64,000 bases of DNA. It comes from Phymatolithon calcareum. Its lineage: Eukaryota > Rhodophyta > Florideophyceae > Hapalidiales. Positions 1-9,900 of the stretch are shown here, piece after piece (the first letter of the stretch is position 1; each line of letters opens with the position of its first letter). Where the stretch lies: positions 1,054,001 through 1,118,000 of the forward strand of contig OZ345359.1 in the NCBI GenBank assembly GCA_977006965.1, written 5' to 3'. Under the pieces are notes generated by a model. The model made no database searches. It worked only from the letters and a program-made list of their open reading frames with translations, and was not told the origin of the DNA. A program made the position numbers and the translations under genes.

Positions 1-513
1 TTGCACCCTGGCATTAACTGTCCACAACACTGACGAGCAAACAAGATTCTCCACCTCCGAGACAAGAATAAGAAACCGTTTGAGTTCTCCCCATCGCTGT
101 GCTATGTACTTGAAGAAATGTTTGACGTCTTCTTCCACGACAGTTCCTGTGAGCATCGGCCGAGAGAGTGAGCGATAATAGCGAATTTCGCGGGATAGAG
201 CGTTGTGGAATAGAGAGAGCACGGCCTCTGCGATATCCGAGGAGTCCTCATTAAACATATTTGCCTCCGTCACATTGGAAGCGGATGAGGTGGTCTCGAT
301 GGAGCTTTCAGTGCTAGAAATCTCCCCACCGCTCAGAGCCTGCGGAAAAGAAGGCAAAACATTTGTCGGGGACGGTGCTGCCGCTGTGGAGGGCACCGAG
401 GCCATGTCCGAGGCGTGGCACATCGCCACGGTATCCTCTTTCGGGGGCATGTTGTTGGATTGCTCCTCCGTGGAGAAGTAGGACCACCAGGTCGCGGTAT
501 ATAAGGGCGCCAT
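1..513 (-). CDS. Hypothetical protein, N-terminal part (runs off left edge)
   Basis: I do not recognise this gene. Reading leftwards from an ATG at 513-511, the frame stays open for 171 codons to base 1, so the gene continues outside the window. An in-frame TAA lies upstream, which makes this the first possible ATG; a second ATG sits at 450-448. Residues 20 to about 100 are rich in Ser, Thr, Glu and Pro and look disordered. The last 70 residues are more hydrophobic with regular Phe, Leu, Tyr and Trp, and look like the start of a helical domain. Composition and openness argue for real coding, but no family motif is visible. A splice site could lie inside this stretch. Confidence 0.5.
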   Translation of the reverse strand, partial: MAPLYTATWWSYFSTEEQSNNMPPKEDTVAMCHASDMASVPSTAAAPSPTNVLPSFPQALSGGEISSTESSIETTSSASNVTEANMFNEDSSDIAEAVLSLFHNALSREIRYYRSLSRPMLTGTVVEEDVKHFFKYIAQRWGELKRFLILVSEVENLVCSSVLWTVNARVQ

Positions 514-1483
514 AGGTGTTTTCGCTTGAAACAAGTTCAGGAGCAGCGGGAAAGTGCAAGTTGAGAAGGGAATTTACCAGTGGCCAAGGTTTTACTCTTT
601 GTGTAGTGTCGGTCAGTGCTAAAGTGCAGCGGCCAAAAGTGCTATGGAAAGTTAAAGCCGCCGAATTTGGGTGTTTGCAAGCCTGAGAATTGGGTATCAG
701 TATTTCGCGTCCGTTTATGTACTTGGTGTGGCGGGGCGACAAACTTCAAAAATTGGCAATTATTTTGTTTAGTACCGTTGCCCTCGTTGTGCTCAGCAAT
801 TCGCAGTGGAAATTTTCTAAAAATTTTACCTGAACCCTTCGAAGCGACTAAAGTTGCCGAATTGCTGTCCTGCACGGCCTTGAGAAACGGCTGATATAAA
901 GCATCCGAAATTTACAGGGCTGAGCTTGAATAGGTATTACGCTCACAAAGCCTAAATTTGCAGCGTGTCACTTGTCGAAAATACCATGTTCTCTTGATTC
1001 GGTACAGTAGGTTCCAGTCCCGGGGAGCTGCTCACAGCTAGCATCCGCCCGGTACGCAAACCCCTATTAATTCTAAGGGTTGCGTCATCTAGAATAAAGA
1101 AAATTCAAAAGCTGGAGGCCAGGAAAATCCTTTTACGATGCGCTCGTTCTTTCGGACTGGAAAATATGTTTGTTGAAAAGATTATGAAGCCACCAAAGGC
1201 CTTGCAAATGGTAGGTCTGGTTGCAAAAACGAGAACAACGCTTTACAGCAGTGGTTGACCATAATGCCCCTCATACGTTGCTCCGGGTGGAATCGAATCG
1301 TATTTCGAGCGACAGGCAGAGAAGAAGGACTGCTTTACGAACTATCTAGCATGAATAACGCCCTGTCGTAACCTAAGTAGAAGGTAGTTAGCGATAAAGC
1401 ATTGCTCTGTGAGCCTATGACCGCAGATTCATCATCAAAACCATCAATGCCCCTTACAGAAGCGCAGGGAGAAAACTATTGAA
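514..1483. other. Non-coding stretch, nothing recognised
   Basis: I see no gene or repeat I can support. The part near the left gene may carry its promoter. Short overlapping frames here have no conserved motif. 1080-1480 may belong to the decayed LINE that follows, but I could not align it. Confidence 0.4.
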
Positions 1484-2115
1484 GTGCGTAAACGCATGAG
1501 GGAATCCTACATCATCTTGCAAGACTTTTGGTTACTTGATCTCTACCAAAAATATATATATCATTCCGAGTCGCCCACTCAGCCACACTGGGAGTATGAA
1601 ATACACCTGAGGCCTTGGATCAAGCGTAGAAAGGACAACATCAAGGAGGTCGAAAAGACCTTCTCGAACCAAGCATGCAGTACAACGTCTCGAGGACGGA
1701 CAGTGATCCTCGTCCATACAATACTCACTCAAAAGTCTGAAACCCGATGTCCTAGCTAAAAATCCTAGGGGGGGACCAGAGAGCAGGGACATTAGTATTC
1801 CCTACAGGTAGAAAGAACCTGCAAGCGAAGATATATCCTCAGCGGAACTCAGGAAGCCGGTTGAAGAAGCTCCCTGGCATATTGACGAGAGCCCGATGTC
1901 AGAAACATTTTGATATATGTTTTCGGCAGTCTCGATACGTACGGAAAAAAGGTCCCAAGAGAAAGACTAGTGTAGAGAACTACCCCCAACTCTCGGGCTC
2001 CCCAGGAGACAGCCTATGCAGCTTACACTGCAGTGTGCTTGATAGAGATTCGCCAATGTATCCATAGGCACCAGAACTTCGGGAATGGAGCTCGCCAACA
2101 CTTGAAAATGTTGAA
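1484..2115 (+). pseudogene. Decayed LINE ORF2 C-terminal fragment
   Basis: This is a relic of the same LINE family as the large copy at 45.9-50.0 kb. The first frame (1484-1759) contains QPHWEYEIHLRPW and KEVEKTFSNQ, which align with QPRWEYAMHLTPW and KEVEATFFNQ at the end of the reverse transcriptase of that copy. Further pieces in shifting frames match the following ORF2 tail, for example NGARQHLKMLK against the tail ARQH/AREH-x-ETLE motif near 2090. Several stops and frame changes show it is dead. No 3' end could be placed. Confidence 0.55.
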
Positions 2116-2437
2116 GCCCTACTAGGTTTTGCACTGAACGCTTGGGCTGTACGGCAGAGATTAAAATGATGACCTCCAATCTGCGATATACAGCTGGTCA
2201 GGCTAGACAACAAAATGCAAGAAAGACCAGAAAGTCACTCACGCTAGTGCCGGACTGATTGATGAAAGTCACTGCCTGCACCCGGTCTAGAAACACTTTA
2301 GGAGGAGTCGTTTTGCAGATCCGCACAGAAGTGAAAGCAGCGGCATTGACTGCAGTACTTTAGCAAAAAAATTACTTTTGTTTCTAAAATTTCAGTCAGT
2401 TCCACGGCGAAAAAAGTAAAACGTATCAACTTCTTTT

Positions 2438-2476
2438 TACCACACCCGTCGCCTAAGGGTGGGCCCGAGATTTGCA
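2438..2476 (+). repeat. Short copy of dispersed repeat R2
   Basis: The block CCCGTCGCCTAAGGGTGGGC occurs here, at about 3823-3866 on the other strand, and at 43387-43415. Homology ends soon after, so this is the shortest of three copies. Confidence 0.45.
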
Positions 2477-3292
2477 CGCCCGAAAAAGTCATCTATGCGA
2501 AATCGATTTCCGAATTAAATGATTTTTATATCAATCCAAAGGAAATATTTTTTAGACATAGATCGAGAAAAGCAGGGCCTGCGCCGTTTTCGTTTTCGCT
2601 CCACAAAGCTCCAAAAAAAAGTCGTACATCACTTTTTCGCGGTACAGTCAAACCTGTGGAACTGCAACGGTTCGGGACAGGTGGTAGGTTTTCAATTAGA
2701 GAGGAATTTCAGTTCTGAAGTTCCTATCATAACACTATCTCTCCGCCACTTTCAGATAGCTTACAGAAAGTGGACACGTTGGCGGTCGAATAGAGACGAG
2801 AAGTTTCTGAGATGTTGACCAGGATCGAACACATGTAACGTCGGTGAAGGCAACGAGAACCAGTCATGTGAATGTTTCCCTCAAAAAATAAAGGAAACAT
2901 ATATGCCCTCAGTTGAGAGGCTTGCAGTTGGCGAGTTTGCAAGTCACCCTAATATTTGTTTATTTTTAGGACCTTTTTTGCTCGGGAAAGGCAGACCGCT
3001 TGCAGTTTTACAGTTTTCTCAGTTACAGAGTTTGCAGTTACACAGGTTTGACTGTATTGCTCCAAAATCATGTATCATACCCAAGGAGTACGAGAGTAGA
3101 GATGGAATGTGGGACATAAAGGGAGATTGGAGGATCCCATTTTCGATAGTGGAAGGTGCCCACCACTTCGTGCGCAACATCACCAACGCCATATGCTGAC
3201 AGAGGGGCCTTCTTGAGAATTCATCAAAATCGCGGCATAGACCCAGTCAAAAAAGTCCTCATTACCAGTCATTATTTCGTAGACTGGTTACC

Positions 3293-3496
3293 AGGACGCG
3301 GCATAGGTTTTCAGTGGCTGAGTGTTGGTTTGTAAACTTTCGCTTCAGATGTTTTCGCACACTTTTGAGCAAAAACTTGAAACATCACGAAAAGTTTGGT
3401 TGAAAAGCAATTCCACTTCCGAAAACTAAAAATCGTTATGAGAAAAAATGTCCCATAAATGAGCACATCAGCCACGCCAAACCTATGCCGCGTCCT
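3293..3496. repeat. Small unit with 18-bp inverted ends
   Basis: The sequence AGGACGCGGCATAGGTTT at 3293-3310 is perfectly inverted at 3479-3496, about 168 bases apart. A related direct copy (CGCGGCATAG) lies at about 3230, and a shorter inverted pair, ACCAGTC and GACTGGT, lies at about 3263-3287. This looks like a small MITE or fold-back unit. No target duplication was found. Confidence 0.4.
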
Positions 3497-3574
3497 CATT
3501 ACCAGTGAAAATATTTCGGACTGGATTTGAGGACTTTTCCAGACTGGTAGTGCGGACGCAAAAACAGCAAAATA

Positions 3575-3870
3575 TTCCCATGCACTGCGCTTTGAGAAAG
3601 GCACACAGCATTCGATACTACACAGTTTCGTAAATATGTATGATACCCTCAGATTTTTTGTCTTTTCCGCGAAACGTAAGTCTTCATCGCTCTCCTCAGC
3701 TCCAAGGATTGTATTAAGCGGAAAAATAACGCCGTAGTGGCTCCGCTTTCTAAAGAACCAAAAAATTGTGATCTGTCTATATTTTACAAAATTCGTGCCC
3801 TTCGGAACCCTTCGAAAGGTACTATTTTGGGCCCACTCTTAGGCGACGGGTGTGTTAAAAAAGTGGAACC
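3575..3870 (-). repeat. Dispersed repeat R2, copy without insertion (empty site)
   Basis: This stretch aligns in inverse orientation with 43387-44150. Shared landmarks, in order here, are a TTTGAGAAAGGC block, GTAAATATGTAT, a block reading TCATCGCTCTCCTCAGCTCC, AAAGAACCAAAAAATT, TTTTACAAAATTCGTGC and the CCTAGGCGACGGG-type end. At about 3805 the sequence GGAACCCTTCGAAAGGTAC is continuous, whereas the 43.4-kb copy carries a 449-bp insertion there. The copy has no coding capacity I can see. Confidence 0.7.
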
Positions 3871-4517
3871 TAGCAACCGCCTAGGTGGGATAAGCGCATA
3901 CATCAGTAAGTCATACGTATCCCGCGTCCTTGGTCCTAGAGGACAGATTCCAAGAATTTTGCCAGACCTTGTGAAAATGGTGAAGAACCAATTCTTAATA
4001 ACGACCCTTCAGCAGTAGAGAGTGTTTTCTTAAAACCAAAAGCCATACTTAGAACTTCGATGTGATCGTGCTATATTTCAATCGACCTCGATCTCGCGCT
4101 TTTGAAGGCAGCATGAGAAAATTGTACTGAGGGCCGCGTGTCTGTGAGTTGCGCAAGAGCTAGCAACCAATGAACCAATAACGGCTCTTAAAAATGTTTT
4201 GAAATAGTGAAACAAGGCATCCGCTTCCTCGTCCTCAACGCTTCGTGAATTTAAAAAATGGGGCAGCTCTCGACATTTTGATCTCGAGTTGGCAGTAATA
4301 CATATGATATAACCGACCAGCTATTCCGAATCCCTCAACGGGAAGGCTTGTAAACGCCTTCATACGTCACAACCCGTTGCTTTCCAGAACGATGCCTAAT
4401 TTACAGTTCCAGCGGACAGAATTGGTATACACCAATCATTAGTGATGCAGCTGTCATTCGGCTCTTGTGCAGCTCTCCGCATTTCTTGCTTCACCATGAA
4501 GCCATCATCATCATCAT

Positions 4518-4564
4518 GATAATGCCGTAGGACACTTAATGATGGCGTGTCCTACGGCATTATC
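4518..4564. repeat. Perfect 18-bp inverted repeat (hairpin)
   Basis: Arms 4518-4535 and 4547-4564 (GATAATGCCGTAGGACAC and its exact complement) are separated by an 11-base loop. It lies in otherwise featureless DNA between 3.9 and 5.4 kb. Confidence 0.85.
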
Positions 4565-5491
4565 GCAATCAATAGTACTGTACAACAGTAGTTTCAATAA
4601 TTTGCTCTTAGAAACAGTGTTCGGCACGTAACTTAACATGGTCGATCACGAGCAGTTTTCTTTTGCAGTCAATGCCTCTTTGAAGAACAGGAATGATCAC
4701 GCTACTGGGGGGCTTCATGTGCAGAGATCTCGTGCAGAACAGTTGTGCAATATCAATCTTTTTTTATAAATTTCTATTCGGATCTGTCCGAAGCGGAAAC
4801 AGATTTCTCTAGCTAATGGCAGCAGTACAAGTGCAGGGTTGAGGGATTTCAAATAAATGACGTCCCCCATCTAAAGGATTGGCCATAGTGTGAACGCCTC
4901 GTTTGGCGTCAAGGGGTGCCTAAGTAATGGGCGCACGTTGATGATATACGCAAATGGGTTTGATGGTGAGTGGTTGTAGACTCACGGTACCACCTAGCGA
5001 ACGTAAGCGTGCTGCCTTTGTACGCTTCATTTCCCAAGGAAGCTTGGAAAGAGGAGAGAATACCTCGGCAGAAGGAGCGAAGGTGAATGCTTGAAGCGAG
5101 CATCAAAAAGTCTTTCCGACCAGCAGCATCCCTCAAAAGGATGGCGACTGTATTCGACTGTGTCTGGATGCTACATACCGGTACGAATAGAAAACTGTCC
5201 GAAAGTCTGCACTTCTGCAACTGCGAACAACTTTGATCACCCTTGAATTTGTATGACGGCTTCTAATAAAGTGCACTGAAAACAATAATGCCCCTGAGCT
5301 ACGCTCCTTATTTGAACTACTTTGCTGCCTTCGTAGAACCTCTTGTTAACGCAATGTTCTTCGTGAATGTGGAGAACAAGTACTGTAGCGCATTTAATAT
5401 TCACAACTCTATGTAAGGGCGTTGGGACAAGATGGCGAGCATCCCCATTCCCGGAACAGATTTCAAACCTAAGATTCGACCTGGAATTTCA

Positions 5492-6399
5492 TCATGCCAA
5501 AGCAAAATCCTCAGACCCATCTCGATCTATAGTTTCTTCAAGAATTTGACAGAGTTGATCCACTTGAGTTTTCATCGTCGAAATAGTAGGATCATCTTCA
5601 AGCGACAGAATCTTAACCTTAATCGAGTCATCACCAAGTTCGGAGCGTAGACTTTGTGCAGCAAACTGTTCGTAAGCACTGTCACCGATGGATACGAAGG
5701 TCATGCTTCCGGTACCTCCATCTTGACGTAATAGAACATCTCGTGCTTCGCGAAGGAAAATGGATGTCTTGTGGTCCCATATGTTGGACATCGTGTCCTC
5801 ACATTGGGATCTTGCAGATATTATTTCAATGCCATTGTCGTTGAGAAATTCGAAAAGAGACGGCATGTAGTCTTTGCAGGACATCTCGGCCCAACCAGCG
5901 CCTGCGTTGGTGACTATTTTGACGGCTCCTAGACGTAATGATTCATTCAACAGCTTAATGATCTTTCTTGACAACGAGCGGAGCTCTCTTGTGATATTAT
6001 CACTCAGGTTGTTTTCATAGCCTTCAAGAAAGGATGTTCTGTATGAAGCATAAGCACAAGGGGAGAATTTCAGGCTGTTAAGATTGGCACAGAGACTTCA
6101 GAGTGCTGCGTGAAGAGGTGAACTTACGGTAACAGGGTGTCATCCCAGTCGTAAACGATGAGAGTTGGGTCGGAGTGATATTGTTCATCCTCGAAAGAAT
6201 CAAGTTCCTCTTCGTAATAGTCTGATTCATTCTCCTCAGGTGAATATTGTTCCGCATATTGTGAGTCGTCCTCGGAATCGGCGGCATCATCTGCATACTC
6301 TTGGTCCTCCGTTTCGTCCGTTTCGTCGCTTGTATCCCTGATGAATACCCATTCAGAGTCGTCGTCGTCGAAGAACCAATATCCGCCCTGATATTCCAT
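5492..6399 (-). CDS. HAD-superfamily hydrolase-like protein, two exons
   Basis: The CDS is complement(5492..6038, 6128..6399), encoding 272 residues. The 89-bp intron 6039-6127 has GTAAG at the 5' end and CAG at the 3' end, and joining it inside codon 91 gives one clean frame of 819 bases. Residues 10-80 are very acidic and probably disordered. HAD motif I is DWDDT at 84-88, giving the nucleophile and acid Asp84 and Asp86 (DxDxT). Motif II is the Thr134 in VTNAG. A candidate motif III Lys is near 181, and SIGDSAYE (Asp210) fits motif IV. Such proteins are usually Mg-dependent phosphatases; substrate and location are unknown. The ATG at 6399 is the first after a TATA-like box about 100 bases upstream. 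The HAD fold assignment is firm, the specific activity is not. Confidence 0.82.
6039..6127 (-). other. Spliceosomal intron of the HAD gene
   Basis: It runs from GTAAGTTC to TTCATACAG on the minus strand, 89 bases. Splicing restores the reading frame across L-L-P-T-S. Confidence 0.8.
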
Positions 6400-6499
6400 G
6401 ATGATAGTAATTCCGGTGCGAGGACTTCTTCTTGAAGATGATAGTCAGTGGGCTACGATGAGGAAGTTTTTGAGCTGAGTAACACTGGTGAGCTATGGG

Positions 6500-6509
6500 T
6501 TTTATACTG
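6500..6509 (-). promoter_or_regulatory. TATA-like box of the HAD gene
   Basis: AGTATAAAAC on the minus strand lies about 100 bases upstream of the ATG at 6399, a normal distance for a TATA box with a short 5' leader. Confidence 0.45.
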
Positions 6510-7400
6510 CTAGATGATGCGTATTTGCATGGGGTCGTTCCAGCGCTACAAACCATGCAGGTGTACATTTGTACCGCGGTACAGGTGTATGTCGGAGAGG
6601 TCATAATGCGTTCAACTGTCTTGTGACATGTCCTCTTTTAGCCCCCATAAAGTCAAGCCGTCCATGATGTATTTCAGATTGAAAGCCCTTTTTTAGGAAA
6701 CACTGTAGTTCTTTCGACACAATACATAAAACAGATTGAAAAGCTTTAAAATTGTGCGTGAAGGCTATGTATGTTCACTTCCACTTCCCAGCCCAGCACA
6801 TGGAAGTTGTTCGATCTTCACAATCTTAAGCGCCACGACTAACCTGAAAATAGAGATTTGCATATCTTCTGCAGTAACCGTTGCTCTGCATTGGACACGT
6901 TAGCGAATCCAACGTTGCCTTAACAATTTTTTCTATTGTAAAATAAATTTAAACTCACAACTGTGTTTTCCGACCATCTCCATGTACCGTACACAGCCCA
7001 CTATGGTTTGTGTACGGTACACGTTTATTATTTACCCAACACGGTTGCTCTGGCGTGCTGGCGCAGCCCGGAATAGATGTATCCATATGCAATCCACTAA
7101 GCACATTAGAAATTCATACCTGCCACGAGTCCCATGATAATCTTGTGCATACAGTGCAAGCTGTACTAAACTTCGCTGTATGTTTCCCGTGCAGTAGATG
7201 AAGTCGCCAAACTCGTGCATGATGTCGAAGGAAAATTCTTGAATTGCAAAAGATTATCACATTGCACACAGTATAGTGGGTTGCCTACCTCCGTCCTCCC
7301 GGTGGAGAGGTGGTCATGCGTATTTTATATTATGTAGTTATGATACCCCTACAGACAGCACTGTGAATGATGATTCTCGACATAGACCGCAAAACAAATA

Positions 7401-8723
7401 ACACATGCATATACAGTCAACCCTCGATAACTGGATCCTCTTTAAGCGTATAACCTCAGTTTTTAGAATATTGCGTGCGTCCACGGATACCGTTTATCCC
7501 AAAATTTATCGAAATTTTAATATATTCAGAATACTCACTTAGTAGAATATCCTGACTGCCGATGCACGGCGCATACCTTAAAAATGTATAAAATATTGAG
7601 TACATGCCACGGAGCATATTCTGGACGTTACCACTTGGCCACAGAATGTAGTAAGGCACAGCCCTCCATCTCAATGGCGGCCAGACCTCGGTAAGAGTGC
7701 TCGAGTGTACGCGCATCTTATTACCGATCGCGTCTACGAGGACTGTTGACAAAGCGCCAGCATTCAGCCCTCCATAGTGGTAGCAATCCCGATCCCGGCA
7801 ATGCCGTCGAACACGATTTTAGCTACCACATAATCTTCGAATGGGGATAAAGTCATCAGCGACCCAGCTCTTTAAAGCTGCACTTGCGCTCCTGCAGCCC
7901 TCTGAAGTCATGGAAACCACAATCTAGTTAGTGCCGCCCCATCCACAACTGCAAATGTGAGAATTTCTACAATTGCATCACTAACCTTTTCTTTGTAATC
8001 CGGGTTTTCAGCGTAAGCAAGTATGTCGGCAATTAGCATGCGAATAACAGTTATCCCCGCTATATCGGGCCTGCGCAAGCCCCTCTGTATCTCTGCTATC
8101 CGCGGAGCCTCCATCTACTTTCGTGACTTTCCGGTCAGTCCGTCGCCATCTTCGAAATGTGCTCCAGGCATTTCTGGGCTTATTGTTGCATCATCCAGTG
8201 TGACTAGAACCTCTACATCCTCTGCGTGAAGTCTGTCGCTGCCAATGGCGCCCATATGCCCAACTCTGACCGCGGTTCCAAAAGCGTGATACCACCTGAC
8301 GACTCGTCAGATTCTCCAACCTTACACACGCTTCAAGCACTTTATCTGCCACAGTTGGTTCATACTGTACGCATGCGCAACAGTTACGCAGATATACACT
8401 AATACATCGGTGTCACCATGATCCTCCAGTGATGCTGCAGTTCCGGACCGGACAGTTCCCACGAGCCTAATGCCGTCAACAATTGCAACTTTTGAATTTA
8501 TACTATCGCTTCTCTGCTCCCTGGATTCTCAGATTCGCGCAGTGTGTCGGTATCGATTGCCGAAACTACACGTCGGCTGCCTCTGCCACATGGGCTGCTG
8601 AGCTACACGTGTAGTTTGTGCGATATGATATGAATTCACTCTTGGAATATCCTCGATATCTGGATTTCTGACTCCCCGACCGAAGCCATCCAGTTATCGA
8701 GGGTTGACTGTATATGCATGTGT
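7401..8723. mobile_element. Pogo/Tigger-type DNA transposon, decayed or non-autonomous
   Basis: Positions 7401-7436 are an exact inverted copy of 8688-8723, 36 bases. The core CAGTCAACCCTCGATAACTG resembles the ends of pogo/Tigger elements in the Tc1/mariner superfamily, and both ends are preceded by TA, the expected target. The outer part of the inverted repeat, ACACATGCATA, is itself half of a palindrome centred on TA, so it may be a palindromic target site rather than element sequence. The 1.3-kb interior has minus-strand frames such as 7908-8114 but no DDE triad or helix-turn-helix that I can defend, so it is probably a dead or internally replaced copy. Confidence 0.75.
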
Positions 8724-8763
8724 CATACAGATTTTCTAATTGCATCGATTTCTCGTCAACGTC

Positions 8764-8812
8764 AACCTCCCCGCTCCTGCACGGCATAGTGTCGTGCAGG
8801 AGTGGGGAGGTT
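8764..8812. repeat. 20-bp inverted repeat (hairpin)
   Basis: Arms 8764-8783 and 8793-8812 pair with one mismatch around a 9-base loop (AACCTCCCCGCTCCTGCACG and its near complement). It lies 40 bases outside the right end of the pogo-type element. Confidence 0.8.
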
Positions 8813-9161
8813 AAGCCGCGGGTCGACAGTGCAACTTATGTTGTCACGCTCCTAACGCATCCTATAGACGGCAAGCCGTCTCTACGCCACGTCTGTGACA
8901 AAAGATTTTTCCAACTTTCTGTCGCAATATCTTTGCACACGGCATCATCTGGCACTGCCTTTGACGAGCAATGCCGTTCACGCCCGCAAACCCTGGTTCG
9001 TAATGATATTCCGACCAGGGCTGATTCGCCGCGCTGGCTGACCCGCACAATATCGGCGGCGAGAGCCATGTGCACATCATACCATCGCGATCCTTCGATT
9101 GCTCCTCGCTTTCCACAACCCCCCATTCCTGCATTCGTCGTGTTACGTTCCTGCTCTCTAT

Positions 9162-9509
9162 ATGTGTCTTGATTCGGGCCTGCTGGCTCTGGCACTGCTC
9201 GGATTCTGTGTGTTGGACCTGTTCATCGCCGAATTTCATGCGGGTTATGTATTACGCCTCGGTGTTGTCCGCGCGAAGCTCTTTGCGCCCGACCCGGTGC
9301 TTTCCATCTTGCTCTTCACCCGCTTTCTGAGACTTTTCGTAGTGGCTTCGGACATTTGTGTGATTGTCCTGTTCCGATTTTTGACACCGTCGGCGTGCGA
9401 AAGAGTACCTCCGTTGGGACTGTACTCACGCATGTTGGAAGGAAAAGTCACGTGCGATTACGAGGCGAAGGTAATGTTTATTTTTGAAATGATAGCGTCA
9501 ATTATGTAG
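9162..9509 (+). CDS. Possible small membrane protein or first exon of one
   Basis: I do not recognise this gene. From an ATG at 9162 the frame codes for up to 115 residues with three hydrophobic stretches, near residues 5-22, 45-60 and 65-78, separated by Arg-containing turns; this is the pattern of a membrane protein with repeated short helices. At about 9469 the sequence GAAGGTAATG could be a 5' splice site, in which case the last 13 residues are intron and the gene continues; I found no convincing acceptor. The gene downstream (9897-11513) is on the opposite strand and convergent. It could also be chance. Confidence 0.3.
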   Translation: MCLDSGLLALALLGFCVLDLFIAEFHAGYVLRLGVVRAKLFAPDPVLSILLFTRFLRLFVVASDICVIVLFRFLTPSACERVPPLGLYSRMLEGKVTCDYEAKVMFIFEMIASIM

Positions 9510-9678
9510 TATTGTGCATGAGTGAGTGAGGGGAAGCTGAACAAGAACGTAGTTCGCAGAGGATCACTAATTGTAGTCGTCGTTCAAAACGAATAGTAAC
9601 TTTACGAGACTTTCTACGAGCGGTGCATGGTATTGACAATCCTAAAGTGGTCTCGTGAGCTTACCAGAAGCGTCGTCC

Positions 9679-9900
9679 TCAGAATATAAGTGTGCGGGAT
9701 GGTGGGACACGGGGCGATGATGGCAGGTGAAGAAACTCACCGGTTAGCGGCGGCGTGACGAATAATTGTGACAAGTCGCCGCTGCGGAAGAAGCAACTTA
9801 CCATGCGGTCACACATTTCGTCGCGTACTGGGAAATCAAGTCTAAAAGCTCTGCGATACGTAAATGAACGTCGAGTACATGCTTCCGAGCCATTTTTCAT
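9679..9900 (-). other. Open frame after the AlkD-like gene
   Basis: This 73-codon frame starts with ATG at 9900, four bases inside the stop of the upstream minus-strand gene. It could be 3' UTR, a short downstream frame, or an extension reached by a frame change. There is a possible 5' splice site at about 9740 (GGTGAGT). No motif is recognised. Confidence 0.2.

Noticed and set aside
314-742. 142-codon minus-strand frame overlapping the left-edge gene
   Set aside because: It overlaps the longer open frame 1-513 in another phase, and its composition (many Arg, His, Cys) looks like a shadow frame.
1000-1040. TTCCAGTCC-like stretch resembling a tRNA T-loop
   Set aside because: No GTTCGANTC consensus, no D-arm or acceptor stem pairing around it.
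2815-2845. Complement GTTCGATCC, similar to a tRNA T-loop
   Set aside because: The flanking 5-bp stem does not pair and no A box lies upstream.
4500-4570. Hairpin as a bacterial-type terminator
   Set aside because: The window is eukaryotic, no gene ends here, and no U-tract follows.
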